The position numbers and the translations under genes were made by a program. The notes beneath the pieces are model-generated. The model searched no databases. It was not told where the DNA came from and saw nothing but the letters and a program-made list of their open reading frames with translations. Positions 1 to 8,868 of a stretch of DNA of 54,442 nt are shown one piece after another; the stretch's first letter is position 1, and every line of letters begins with the position of its first letter. This stretch comes from JBFGJY01 sp041576975. Lineage in GTDB: Bacteria > Pseudomonadota > Gammaproteobacteria > UBA4575. The stretch spans positions 1 to 54,442 of the forward strand of contig JBFGJY010000011.1 of assembly GCA_041576975.1 (NCBI GenBank), given 5' to 3'.

Positions 1-180
1 ATAAGCAGCCGTAATTCCTATAGCAGGCGCGCCTCGAACTACCATATCTTTTATGGCTTCAATGACCTCTGCAACCAAGTAGCACTCGATGAATTGAATT
101 TCATTCGGAAGCTTGCGCTGGTCAAGTAACACAAGATGATTGTCTCGCCATGATATGGCTTGATCGGCCAATGAAGTCAT
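1..180 (-). CDS. mtnA: S-methyl-5-thioribose-1-phosphate isomerase, N-terminal part (cut by window edge)
   Basis: The reverse strand opens with an ATG at 180 and stays open to the window edge, giving about 60 residues. The start MTSLADQAISWRD and the motif VRGAPAIG near residue 50 are typical of MtnA, which isomerises 5-methylthioribose-1-phosphate to methylthioribulose-1-phosphate in methionine salvage. It is divergent from mtaD, which feeds the same pathway; this pairing is known from Pseudomonas. The catalytic part lies outside the window, so completeness cannot be judged. Confidence 0.88.
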   Translation of the reverse strand, partial: MTSLADQAISWRDNHLVLLDQRKLPNEIQFIECYLVAEVIEAIKDMVVRGAPAIGITAAY

Positions 181-388
181 AAACCTATAGTAATGTGGTC
201 CCGGCTAACGTATAAAAACTTTTTCATGTATTACATTTGAGCTATGTATTCAATAATATTGCTTCAACTACTACAGTCATAGCAAAATCCAGCCACAGTT
301 TAATAAATGAATTTATCCATCTGCTAGCAGGAACCTATTAGCCCCATTTCAAGTAAATGAAACTACCTATCTGTCTGTAGGAAACTAA

Positions 389-1717
389 ATGCCACATGTC
401 CAAAGCCTCATCCATGGGAAACATATCATTCCTATGGATAAAAAAAAGCAACCATTAATTGATTTCAGCATTGCGGTGCAAGACGGTCGCATCTTGGATA
501 TCTTGCCCTGTGCTGAGGCAAAACATAAATACTCTTGTGACTCAAGTTATGTATATGATCATCACATTATCATACCTGGGTTAATCAACACGCATACACA
601 TGCAGCTATGACATTATTTCGTGGCTTGGCAAATGATCTGCATCTAATGGAGTGGTTACAAAATCATATATGGCCGGCCGAACAAAAATGGGTAAATAAT
701 GAATTTGTACAAATTGGTACACAACTGGCGATCGCTGAAATGATTCGCGGTGGTGTCACATGCTTTAATGATATGTATTTCTTCGGTGAAACTACTGCAA
801 AAGTTGCAGCAAAAGCTGGCATCCGTGCGCATATAGGTATGATTCTCCTCGACTTCCCCACACAATATGCTCATGATCCAGATGAATACCTCTCAAAAGG
901 TCTCGTGATACATGATCAATACAAAACACACCCATTAGTAAATTGCACTTTTGCACCCCATGCTCCATACACTGTGTCTGATGCTCCACTAGAACGTGTT
1001 GCTATACTGGCAAATGAGCTCGAATTACCTGTTCATATTCATCTACATGAAACTGAAGATGAAATTGCAAAAAGCATTAAGCAATATCATATACGGCCAT
1101 TGCAGCGTCTAAGCAAACTTGGGTTAGTCAATAGCAGCTTAATTGCAGTGCATATGACACAACTTCAAGATGATGAAATTGAATTATTAGCTGAAGCTAA
1201 AGTGAACGTAGTACACTGCCCGGAGTCTAATTTAAAATTGGCCAGTGGATTTTGCCCTGTGCAACTACTTATGGACAAACATATCAATGTAGCACTCGGT
1301 ACGGATAGCTGTGCCAGCAATGATGATCTTGATGTATTGGGCGAAATACATACCGCAGCGCTAATAGCGAAAGGTATCGCTCATGACGCAACCGCGCTTC
1401 CTGCTTATCAATCCCTGCGTTGCGCAACGATAAATGCAGCAACGGCATTAGGTATAGATAAGGAAACGGGATCATTAGAAGTAGGAAAATCTGCAGATAT
1501 GGCCATCATTGATATCGACTCGCTTGAGGCACAGCCTATTTATGATCCAATTGGTCACCTGGTATACGCAACACAGCGCCATCAGGTCTCCGATGTCTGG
1601 GTTGCAGGAAAACAGCTATTACATAACAGGCAACTGAAGACTCTAGACCAGGATGAAATATTAATTAAAACACAAGAGTGGAATAACAAAATTCTAAATA
1701 ATGAAATTACAAACTAG
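389..1717 (+). CDS. mtaD: 5-methylthioadenosine / S-adenosylhomocysteine deaminase
   Basis: A 442-residue amidohydrolase of the TrzA/AtzA/MtaD group. The metal ligands are visible as HTH at residues 69-71, HIHLHE in mid-protein, HCPESN and GTDSCASNDD. These are the four conserved metal and catalytic stations of the cytosolic deaminase branch. It would deaminate MTA or SAH to the inosine derivative. The ATG follows AGGAAA at a good distance. The gene is divergent from mtnA and begins a run with ubiG and a HAD phosphatase, the same order as in Pseudomonas. Substrate preference (MTA, SAH or guanine-like) cannot be read from sequence; the mtnA neighbour favours MTA. Confidence 0.85.
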   Translation: MPHVQSLIHGKHIIPMDKKKQPLIDFSIAVQDGRILDILPCAEAKHKYSCDSSYVYDHHIIIPGLINTHTHAAMTLFRGLANDLHLMEWLQNHIWPAEQKWVNNEFVQIGTQLAIAEMIRGGVTCFNDMYFFGETTAKVAAKAGIRAHIGMILLDFPTQYAHDPDEYLSKGLVIHDQYKTHPLVNCTFAPHAPYTVSDAPLERVAILANELELPVHIHLHETEDEIAKSIKQYHIRPLQRLSKLGLVNSSLIAVHMTQLQDDEIELLAEAKVNVVHCPESNLKLASGFCPVQLLMDKHINVALGTDSCASNDDLDVLGEIHTAALIAKGIAHDATALPAYQSLRCATINAATALGIDKETGSLEVGKSADMAIIDIDSLEAQPIYDPIGHLVYATQRHQVSDVWVAGKQLLHNRQLKTLDQDEILIKTQEWNNKILNNEITN

Positions 1718-1794
1718 TAACTTATAAATAAGTGTAGAGTACATCTTGCTGATTAATTTTTATTTAGATACAAATTCATTTTATACAGTTTCCT

Positions 1795-2499
1795 ATGTCA
1801 GCTACCAACGCCAATGTCGATGAAAACGAATTAGCAAAGTTTGAGGCACTTGCTTATCGTTGGTGGGATAAGGAAAGTGAATTCAAGCCATTGCATGACA
1901 TCAATCCCTTACGCTTGAATTTTATCGATGAAAACGCGGGACTCAAGGGGAAAAAAGTCCTCGATATAGGTTGCGGCGGTGGTATCTTATCTGAATCGAT
2001 GGTTAAAAGGGGTGCTCAAGTTAAAGGTATTGACCTTGGCGAAGCCCCTCTCGCCGTGGCAAAAATTCATGCTAAAGAACAAAACCTAAACATAGAATAC
2101 CAAGCAATTTCCGCTGAGACATTAGCGACTCAAGAGCCGGCGTCGTTTGACATCATTACCTGCATGGAAATGCTCGAACATGTCCCAAACCCTGCTGCAA
2201 TTGTCGAAGCTTGTGCAAAATTAGCAAAATCAGATGGTCATATATTTTTCTCGACTATAAATCGCAATCCAAAGTCTTTTTTATTCGCAATTATAGGCGC
2301 GGAATATATTCTAAGCCTTCTACCTAAAGGTACTCACGAATTCGAAAAATTAATACGTCCGTCCGAGCTCGACCGTTGGATTCGTCATGCTTCTATGCAC
2401 ACATATGAAATCATTGGTATGACCTACAACCCTTTTAACAAATCCTACAAATTATCTGCAGATACTAGTGTGAATTACATCATTCACGCCAGAAAATAA
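1795..2499 (+). CDS. ubiG: Ubiquinone biosynthesis O-methyltransferase UbiG
   Basis: A 234-residue class I SAM methyltransferase. The signature VLDIGCGGGILSE lies at residues 55-67, and the N-terminal ELAKFEALAYRWWD segment and the MEMLEHVPNP block are diagnostic of UbiG. It carries out both O-methylations of the ubiquinone ring at the inner face of the membrane. Full length for the family. It lies 77 bases after mtaD and 23 before the phosphatase gene, consistent with co-transcription. Confidence 0.94.
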   Translation: MSATNANVDENELAKFEALAYRWWDKESEFKPLHDINPLRLNFIDENAGLKGKKVLDIGCGGGILSESMVKRGAQVKGIDLGEAPLAVAKIHAKEQNLNIEYQAISAETLATQEPASFDIITCMEMLEHVPNPAAIVEACAKLAKSDGHIFFSTINRNPKSFLFAIIGAEYILSLLPKGTHEFEKLIRPSELDRWIRHASMHTYEIIGMTYNPFNKSYKLSADTSVNYIIHARK

Positions 2500-2522
2500 T
2501 TGACCTGAAATATTGATTCTCT

Positions 2523-3197
2523 ATGAGTAGCTCATCTCAAGTTCGAGCAATATTATTTGATTTAGATGGCACCCTTGCCGATACCTCTCCTGATTTGACA
2601 GATGCGCTCAATGAATTATTAACTCAATATGGTAAAGACACGCTTGATTATGAACTTGTGCGTAAACATACCTCTCGCGGCAGTGTCGCAATGATAGAGT
2701 TAGGGTTTGGTGAAACTCTCGAAGAAAAATATGGCATGCAACTACGCGATGAATTCTGGCAGATATATGCCAGTATGCTCTGTAATAAAACTACATTATT
2801 TCCTGGCGTACCCGCATTGCTAGATTTTTTAGATCAATCCAATATACCTTGGGGTATCGTAACTAATAAACCGGGAAGACTGGCTGAACCTTTAGTACAA
2901 AAACTAGATATCGCATTTCGTGCAATCTGCCTGGTCAGTGGCGACACTCTCTCTCGAAGTAAACCAAGCCCCGATCAGCTGCATCACGCAGCAAGCATTT
3001 TAGGCATTGGAGAGACCTACTGTTTATATATGGGCGATGACCCACGCGATGTACAAGCTGGCAAGGCAGCGGAAATGAAAACTGCTGTAGCTGCGTATGG
3101 CTATATTCAAGATAATCAAGATCCGCATGCTTGGGGCGCTGATGTAGTTTTTGAAAATGCTCTTGAACTTAAGAATTGGCTTTTTACCCATAACTGA
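2523..3197 (+). CDS. mupP: HAD-family phosphatase (MupP / phosphoglycolate phosphatase)
   Basis: A 224-residue HAD hydrolase. Motif I is FDLDGTLADT with Asp13 and Asp15, motif II VTNKP in mid-protein, and motif IV GDDPRDV. In Pseudomonas the gene directly after ubiG is MupP, the N-acetylmuramic acid 6-phosphate phosphatase of peptidoglycan recycling; close homologues elsewhere are called Gph and act on 2-phosphoglycolate. Position favours MupP but the sequence alone does not settle the substrate. It is 23 bases after ubiG, and rmuC starts 15 bases after it. Confidence 0.72.
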   Translation: MSSSSQVRAILFDLDGTLADTSPDLTDALNELLTQYGKDTLDYELVRKHTSRGSVAMIELGFGETLEEKYGMQLRDEFWQIYASMLCNKTTLFPGVPALLDFLDQSNIPWGIVTNKPGRLAEPLVQKLDIAFRAICLVSGDTLSRSKPSPDQLHHAASILGIGETYCLYMGDDPRDVQAGKAAEMKTAVAAYGYIQDNQDPHAWGADVVFENALELKNWLFTHN

Positions 3198-3212
3198 TCA
3201 AAAATGTAAAAA

Positions 3213-4523
3213 ATGATCAGTATTGAACTACAAAACGCTTGGCAATTTATTTTACTTTGCACAAGCTTATGCCTACTAAGTGCTGCATTAGGAGCACTCA
3301 TCATGCGTCATCGCGCACATAAAGCATGCGAACAACTTGAAATCAATACGCAGAAATTATCTATGCAACTCGAGCTCGAAAAAGAGCGCTACTTAGAAAA
3401 AATTGAAGCTATTGAAGACTCACGTCAACAATTGGAACAATCATTTTCAGTATTATCGCAACAAGCATTACAATCAAATAATGAAAATTTTCTATTGTTA
3501 GCAAAAGAAAAACTCTCACAATATCAAATTCGAGCAGAGGCTAATTTTGAGAAAAAAGAAAAAGCCATCGAGACACTTTTAGAACCTATAAATAAAGCAC
3601 TAAAACAAACTGAATCACAGATACAAGCGATTGAAAAAGAACGCAAGGAATCATTTGGTTCATTATCGCAACATTTAAAATTAATGAATGAAACTCAAAC
3701 AAGTCTGCGATTAGAAACACAAAACCTTGTACAGGCATTACGTCGACCAGAGGTGCGAGGACAATGGGGAGAGTTAACATTAAAAAGGATCGCTGAGCTT
3801 GCAGGCATGGTTAACCATTGCGACTTTTACGAACAACAACAAAGTGAAATCGGCGACAGTCGAATGCGCCCAGATATGATTGTTCGCATGCCTGATCAAC
3901 GCGAATTGATCGTAGATGCCAAAACACCTTTAGACGCTTACCTTAATGCCACTCAAACCAATGACGGAAATATTCGTGCAAATGCCTTAAGAAAGCATGC
4001 ACGTAATGTCCGTGAGCGGATGCGAGAACTTTCTAGCAAGGCCTATTGGAACCAGTTCAAACATTCGCCAGATTTTGTTGTATTATTTATTCCAGGTGAA
4101 CAATTTCTCTCTGCTGCCTTGGAACAAGATCCTCAGCTTCTAGAAGATGCCCTTAAAAATAAAGTCATATTATCCACTCCAACAAGTATCATCGCATTAC
4201 TTCGAGCCGTTGCATTTGGTTGGCGACAGCTTTCAGTGGTAGAAAATGCCGATAAAATTCGTGAGCTTGGTGAGGACCTCTATAATCGATTGGCGACATT
4301 TGCTGAGCATTTACAAAGATTAGGCAAACATCTAGATGCAAGTGTAGAGCAATTTAACAAAGCAACAGGCTCATTGGATCGCCAAGTTCTACCTGGCGCA
4401 AGAAAATTCAAAGAACTAGGAATAGAGCAGAAAAAACCCATTCCAGATATAAAAATGGTAGAAAATACGCCAAAATTTATTATAAATCATAGCCTTAAAA
4501 CCAAAAACAAAATTGACATTTAG
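3213..4523 (+). CDS. rmuC: DNA recombination protein RmuC family
   Basis: A 436-residue protein with an N-terminal membrane helix (about residues 10-30), a long Glu/Gln/Lys-rich coiled coil (about 35-180) and the RmuC domain. The nuclease-like core is visible as MRPDMIVRMP followed by VDAK at residues 234-237, a PD-(D/E)xK pattern. RmuC limits rearrangements at inverted repeats; its biochemical activity is poorly defined. In Pseudomonas the gene after mupP is yciK, so rmuC and cysC are additions to that arrangement here. Confidence 0.88.
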   Translation: MISIELQNAWQFILLCTSLCLLSAALGALIMRHRAHKACEQLEINTQKLSMQLELEKERYLEKIEAIEDSRQQLEQSFSVLSQQALQSNNENFLLLAKEKLSQYQIRAEANFEKKEKAIETLLEPINKALKQTESQIQAIEKERKESFGSLSQHLKLMNETQTSLRLETQNLVQALRRPEVRGQWGELTLKRIAELAGMVNHCDFYEQQQSEIGDSRMRPDMIVRMPDQRELIVDAKTPLDAYLNATQTNDGNIRANALRKHARNVRERMRELSSKAYWNQFKHSPDFVVLFIPGEQFLSAALEQDPQLLEDALKNKVILSTPTSIIALLRAVAFGWRQLSVVENADKIRELGEDLYNRLATFAEHLQRLGKHLDASVEQFNKATGSLDRQVLPGARKFKELGIEQKKPIPDIKMVENTPKFIINHSLKTKNKIDI

Positions 4524-4625
4524 TTAGATTAGACTAGAAAATATAACCCACTTAACAGAATTATAGGTATCACTGACACATAATTCGTTTCCATCCTTAT
4601 CTTATAAAATAATAAAGCAATATTT

Positions 4626-5255
4626 ATGTCTAACGTCGCAAAGAAAATTAGCCCCAACGTCGTATATCACTCAGCTACAGTAACTCGACCCAGGCGTGAA
4701 AAATTATTAGGCCATCATGGATCCGTCCTATGGTTCAGTGGATTATCAGGCGCTGGGAAATCTACCTTGGCACATTCAGTTGAGGAAGAGCTTCATAATA
4801 GAGGATGCCTAACCTATGTATTTGATGGTGATAATGTTAGACATGGTTTATGTGGTGACCTTGGCTTTTCTCTAGAAGATAGAAAAGAAAATCTCCGCCG
4901 TATATCTGAAATGTGTAAGCTCACAGCGGATGCGGGCATCATAGCTTTTACCGCCTTCATCTCGCCGGTAAAGGAAGATCGCCAGAACGCAAGAGCACTG
5001 ATCGGAGACGAGGACTTTATTGAGATTTATTGTAAATGCCCATTAGAAGTTTGTGAGGAAAGAGATGTAAAAGGGCTTTACAAAAAAGCCAGGGCTGGCT
5101 TGATATCCGACTTCACTGGTATTTCATCTCCTTACGAAGAACCAGAAAATGCAGACTTAATCGTAGACACAGCATCCAATTCTTTAGAAGAATGCACAGA
5201 TCAAGTACTAGGCTATTTATTTAGGAGAGGAGTATTTTTATTTTCAACAAAGTAA
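4626..5255 (+). CDS. cysC: Adenylylsulfate (APS) kinase
   Basis: A 209-residue APS kinase that phosphorylates APS to PAPS. The Walker A motif GLSGAGKST is at residues 39-47, followed by FDGDNVRHGLC and the family block DVKGLYKKARAGLI. Length matches stand-alone CysC. It is not joined to cysD/cysN, its usual partners in sulfate assimilation, so those genes must lie elsewhere or this copy serves sulfation or another role. There are 102 bases between rmuC and its ATG, leaving room for its own promoter, though none is obvious. Confidence 0.92.
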   Translation: MSNVAKKISPNVVYHSATVTRPRREKLLGHHGSVLWFSGLSGAGKSTLAHSVEEELHNRGCLTYVFDGDNVRHGLCGDLGFSLEDRKENLRRISEMCKLTADAGIIAFTAFISPVKEDRQNARALIGDEDFIEIYCKCPLEVCEERDVKGLYKKARAGLISDFTGISSPYEEPENADLIVDTASNSLEECTDQVLGYLFRRGVFLFSTK

Positions 5256-5354
5256 ATACATTATATTTTGTATACGTAGCTTATTTGGCTTTTTTACTTT
5301 AACTTAGCAACTTTCCAGGCTATCTAGAAAAAATCTCTATTAGATGCTCACTTA

Positions 5355-6131
5355 ATGCATCCGCCGCAGAAAAATCTTCAAAACTTAAGCGACTATCTGC
5401 CACATAATAACCTGTTGAAAGATAAATTCGTTGTAATCACTGGCGCAACAGATGGAATTGGTAGAGCCTTATCATTATCTTGTTGTGCATATGGAGCTCG
5501 AATCTTATTACTAGCAAGAAATGAGCATAAACTGAATTCTCTTTTACAAGAATTGTCACAACTTTCAAAGCATACCCACCAACTATATGTAATGGACCTC
5601 GCCACTGCGGGAGAGATAGACTACATAAAATTTGCTGAATATATTAATAATCAGGATACACCTATAGATTCGCTTGTTCTTAATGCCGGACACATCGAGG
5701 CATTACAAGGGTTAAGAAATTATCAGCTTGATATCTGGTTGCGCACCATCACTATCAATCAGCATGCGCCATTTATGCTGACACGATGTTGTATTCCATC
5801 ACTTGAATTATCTACTGATCCCACCATTGTATTTTCAACACATGATTGTACCAAGGCCTATTGGGGAGCTTATGGCGTAGCAAAGTCTGCGCAACTGGGT
5901 ATGATGAAGATCCTTGCAGATGAACTTGATGGTGACAAGCCCATTCGCGTCAATGCTGTGGACCCTTCCCCTGTCCGCACAAAGCTAAGAACGACTAATT
6001 ACCCCGGTATAAACCCACAATCCTTCTGTCCACCGGACGATGTGGTGGCACCCTATCTATATTTCATAGGGCCTGACAGTAAGGGAGTTACAGGTGTAAA
6101 TTACAAAATTAATCCAGACTTTTGCGGCTAA
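5355..6131 (+). CDS. Short-chain dehydrogenase/reductase, YciK-like
   Basis: A 258-residue Rossmann reductase. The cofactor motif TGATDGIG is at residues 29-36, NAG in mid-protein, and the catalytic pair YGVAK at Tyr173/Lys177 with a Ser about 12 residues earlier. The WGAY context, the RVNAVDPSPVRTK block and the late GPDSKGVTG motif match the YciK branch, an oxidoreductase of unknown substrate. Pseudomonas carries yciK in this neighbourhood. Its last 23 bases overlap the 3' end of the convergent endonuclease III-like gene. Confidence 0.8.
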   Translation: MHPPQKNLQNLSDYLPHNNLLKDKFVVITGATDGIGRALSLSCCAYGARILLLARNEHKLNSLLQELSQLSKHTHQLYVMDLATAGEIDYIKFAEYINNQDTPIDSLVLNAGHIEALQGLRNYQLDIWLRTITINQHAPFMLTRCCIPSLELSTDPTIVFSTHDCTKAYWGAYGVAKSAQLGMMKILADELDGDKPIRVNAVDPSPVRTKLRTTNYPGINPQSFCPPDDVVAPYLYFIGPDSKGVTGVNYKINPDFCG

Positions 6132-6816
6132 GCGTACTCTCGGTATAGGCACACATCGAATTTAGGCCACAAATATTACAATTTGGTTTGGATTTACACA
6201 CATCCTTACCGTGCTGAACTACTAAGGCATGGTACTCACCAAACAACTTTGGCTTATTTTGTAACTGCAACTCAAATACAAGGCGAAGCTCATTATATGA
6301 TTCATCACCTGCAATTACTCCAAGACGTGAGAAAATCCTTCGCGTATACGTATCGATAACGAATACAGGTCGATTGAAGGCATAGAGCAAAATATCATCA
6401 GCGGTCTCGTGACCCACACCATAGACACTGAGTAATTCTCTACGTAACTTTGGAGTAGACCAATAGCGTAGCCGTGAATAGCCCCCGCTTTCTACATACC
6501 ATTCACAAAATTTTTTCAGACGCTGGGCTTTTACATTGAAATAACCAGAAGGCTTAATGAGACGTGCTATAGATGTATGATTTGCACTTGCAATAACGTC
6601 TGCACAGAGAGAATCTGCAGCTATTAAATTAGCAATCGCCTTTTCAACATTTGTCCAAGCCGTATTTTGAGTGAGAATTGCACCCACCATAACTTCAAAT
6701 TTTGAATTAGCTGGCCACCAGTCCTGATTTCCATATAGTTGTAAAAGTTTTTTATATACTTTATTGGCCCATTGCTTGTTTGGTCTTTTACCACGCATAT
6801 TCAATAGATCATTCAA
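6109..6816 (-). CDS. Endonuclease III-like DNA glycosylase with Fe-S cluster, lacking the lyase lysine
   Basis: A 235-residue HhH-GPD protein. The helix-hairpin-helix reads YGVGHETAD (residues 132-140) and the catalytic Asp is D155 in VIDTYTRR. A C-terminal Fe-S loop has Cys207, 213, 216 and 222, spacing 6-2-5 as in Nth. Position 137, which is the lyase lysine in Nth (LPGVGRKTAN), is Glu here, while the 18-residue spacing to Asp155 is kept. This suggests a monofunctional glycosylase, possibly for alkylated bases as in the MagIII group, rather than a bifunctional thymine-glycol enzyme. It begins 20 bases after rluB on the same strand, so it is probably co-transcribed with rluB. Confidence 0.82.
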   Translation of the reverse strand: MNDLLNMRGKRPNKQWANKVYKKLLQLYGNQDWWPANSKFEVMVGAILTQNTAWTNVEKAIANLIAADSLCADVIASANHTSIARLIKPSGYFNVKAQRLKKFCEWYVESGGYSRLRYWSTPKLRRELLSVYGVGHETADDILLYAFNRPVFVIDTYTRRIFSRLGVIAGDESYNELRLVFELQLQNKPKLFGEYHALVVQHGKDVCKSKPNCNICGLNSMCAYTESTLSRKSLD

Positions 6817-6836
6817 GGCTTAACCCGCTGAGGATG

Positions 6837-7574
6837 TCACTTGATCAATTTATATAATTGCTGAATGCTACGTGTTGATAGTTCAGCATATTCACCTGGC
6901 TTAATTTCTTTTGGTAATTTAATCGACCCAAAGCGTGTGCGAACTAAACGATTTACTTGTAATCCTTGAGATTCCCAAAGTCGACGCACTTCGCGATTTC
7001 GACCTTCCCGTAATACCACACGACACCACGTATTTGTTCCTTTATTTTCTTGTACTTCAAGCACTTGCATACTCGACAAACCATCTTCAAGGTACACACC
7101 TTGTTGCAAGTGAGATAACACCTCATCTGTTACTCTGCCATGTACACGCACTCGGTATTCTCGTTCGATTTCATTACTTGGGTGTATCAAACCATTTGCG
7201 AGCACCCCATCCGTGGTTAACAGTAACAAACCTGAGGTATTGAGATCCAAACGGCCTACCGATATCCAACGGCCTGATTCTAAAATCGGCAGTTGATCAA
7301 AAATCGTCGGCCTTTGTTGCGGGTCGGCTCGTGTAACGACCTCCCCGCTTGGCTTATGATAGAGAAGTACTCTTGTCTTAACTTTATTATAAAAATTAAC
7401 GGGCTTACCGCGTATTACAATTTTTTCATTACCTGTAATACGTTGCCCTAGGACGCATACCTTACCCTCAATAAGAATTTCACCGGCTTCTATCCAGCGC
7501 TCAATTTCCCGACGTGATGCCAGGCCTTGAGTAGCTAAAAATTTTTGAACTCTTTCAGTCAATTTTATATTCAC
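6837..7574 (-). CDS. rluB: 23S rRNA pseudouridine synthase RluB (or RluE/RsuA branch)
   Basis: A 245-residue RsuA-family pseudouridine synthase. It has an N-terminal S4 RNA-binding domain (about residues 5-60) and the catalytic motif VGRLDLNTSGLLLLT with Asp110. The late GRNREVRR motif and NRLVRTRFG are typical of RluB, which modifies 23S rRNA near U2605. It is shorter than E. coli RluB because it lacks the basic tail. In many gammaproteobacteria rluB directly follows scpB; here about 5 kb of accessory DNA lies between, so it must be transcribed from within or past that insert. Confidence 0.85.
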   Translation of the reverse strand: MNIKLTERVQKFLATQGLASRREIERWIEAGEILIEGKVCVLGQRITGNEKIVIRGKPVNFYNKVKTRVLLYHKPSGEVVTRADPQQRPTIFDQLPILESGRWISVGRLDLNTSGLLLLTTDGVLANGLIHPSNEIEREYRVRVHGRVTDEVLSHLQQGVYLEDGLSSMQVLEVQENKGTNTWCRVVLREGRNREVRRLWESQGLQVNRLVRTRFGSIKLPKEIKPGEYAELSTRSIQQLYKLIK

Positions 7575-7666
7575 CGATATTTATCTATTTATTATATAGG
7601 TATATTTTTTTATTTCGGTAAGAAGTGAACGCACAGAGCATGAATTAACAATTATCCAACTAGTTT

Positions 7667-7700
7667 GTTCATTTTCTTTGCTTGCTCAAAGAAAACGAAC
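7667..7700. repeat. 14-bp hairpin at the left end of the island
   Basis: The arms GTTCATTTTCTTTG (7667-7680) and CAAAGAAAACGAAC (7687-7700) pair over 14 bases with one G-T pair and a six-base loop. The sequence to its right, up to about 7915, is open in several frames but looks like a repeat-derived ghost ORF rather than a gene. This resembles dispersed hairpin-headed repeats that I recall from other gammaproteobacteria; their family has not been checked here. Confidence 0.65.
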
Positions 7701-7966
7701 CAAAAGGTCGCTCTTTCGCATCCATGCGACTGCGACATTCATACGTCCCTGTATATCAAAATGACACCCAAATTTACTTGCCCTAACGGGTCCACTCGCT
7801 TCAGAAAACGACTTTGCCGTCGACACAAGACACCATCCAGGTGTCGCGTGCCTCAAATGAACTTCCCTGTTCATCTGTCGGCAGTCTTTTCTGCTAGCTC
7901 GTCAAGTAAATAATGGGAAATTTAACAGGTTCTTTGTTCTTAGATTCAAGCAACATCATTCAAGTC

Positions 7967-8000
7967 TGAATGTCAGCTTTCGGCCAAAAGCGGTAATTCA
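7967..8000. repeat. Island repeat, divergent copy 1
   Basis: An imperfect palindrome: left arm TGAATGTCAGCTTT, loop CGGCC, right arm ending AAAGCGGTAATTCA, with three mismatches in 14. It shares AATGTC, GCTTT and AGCGG with the other three island copies but has a different loop. It overlaps the last nine codons and stop of the 79-residue gene, so the repeat supplies that protein's C-terminus. Confidence 0.5.
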
Positions 8001-8212
8001 GTTTTTTTGTCTAGATCAAGTTCAGGGTACTGCTTGACTATCGGCAACATTAAATCTGTCCGTAGACGACCCATAAAATTTCCAAGGGGATGACGAATCT
8101 CTTTTTGTTCATTTGGATCTTTAACAGTGCCAATAATTTCTGTAGCACGATTCAATGGATCTTCCAACCCTCGATAGATTGTAATTAGTTTAATTGCCGT
8201 ATCTTTTTCCAA
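7973..8212 (-). CDS. Small hypothetical protein, 79 residues, TTG start
   Basis: An acidic/basic mixed, soluble small protein beginning EKDTAIKLITIYRGLEDP, with no signal peptide, membrane helix or known motif. The TTG at 8212 is preceded by AGGAGCA about ten bases upstream, a strong ribosome site that supports both the gene and the unusual start. Its final codons lie in an island repeat. Because it is short and unrecognised it could be a chance ORF, but ribosome site and protein-like composition argue for a gene. Confidence 0.55.
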   Translation of the reverse strand: MEKDTAIKLITIYRGLEDPLNRATEIIGTVKDPNEQKEIRHPLGNFMGRLRTDLMLPIVKQYPELDLDKKTELPLLAES

Positions 8213-8250
8213 TTAAAGAGTGCTCCTAATACATTTGCATGTTATTTCTA

Positions 8251-8280
8251 AATGTCCGGCTTGGGTCGTTAGCGGTCATT
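8251..8280. repeat. Island repeat, copy 2 (left of the Lon gene)
   Basis: Reads AATGTCCGGC-TTGGGTCGTT-AGCGGTCATT. Loop and right arm match the copies at 11542 and 12292; the left arm carries GGC where they have GCT, so the stem is imperfect. Same orientation as the other copies. It lies between the 79-residue gene and the Lon-family gene. Confidence 0.75.
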
Positions 8281-8868
8281 CCAATGAAAGCTAAAAAAAG
8301 TATGAATGTATAGCGAAAAAATTATCAAGCAGCATCGTTATCTATATTCTTCTAATCTATATCTAACAATTCGATAATTTCTACTTCAGTAATTGTTATT
8401 GAATCGACGCGTAAATACCTTTTTGCCCCATTAAATTTTTGTTAACGAAACATCGTCATTATCATTTTAGCTATATATCCACATCGTTGTAATTCTCTAT
8501 CTAGTAACTTTAAAAATGTCGTTCAGAGTGCATGTTATTTATTTTCAAATTCAAGAAAAATTACTCAGCTAATGTCTGGTTCACCATTTTCAAATTTAAA
8601 AATAGGTTTTTATGTACATAAAGGATTTTGAGTGGATTCCAACCGAGTACACTTGGCTGTAAAGTCAGGTACTTTGCTACAAGTCTATTTGTAGGATTTA
8701 AGCAAATTTCTGCTAAGATCCATTTCATGACTAGCTAAATTTTATATGGATACTTTGTCGTGGAAAAAATCCATTTTGACACTCTATCTAGGTCGTAATG
8801 CTATTATTACTATTTGCATTAGTTAACCATACATATGGCCTAAGTTCATTAGACTCAAAAAAATAAAA
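8281..8868. other. AT-rich intergenic stretch before the Lon-family gene
   Basis: About 590 bases with no ORF of protein-like composition and no RNA gene that I can recognise. It presumably contains the promoter of the downstream Lon-family gene, but I see no convincing sigma-70 or heat-shock promoter. The length is unusual beside the otherwise compact gene spacing. Confidence 0.5.

Noticed and set aside
7665..7913. Overlapping short ORFs on both strands just inside the left end hairpin
   Set aside because: They begin inside the hairpin, overlap each other, and resemble ghost ORFs of dispersed repeats; no ribosome site.
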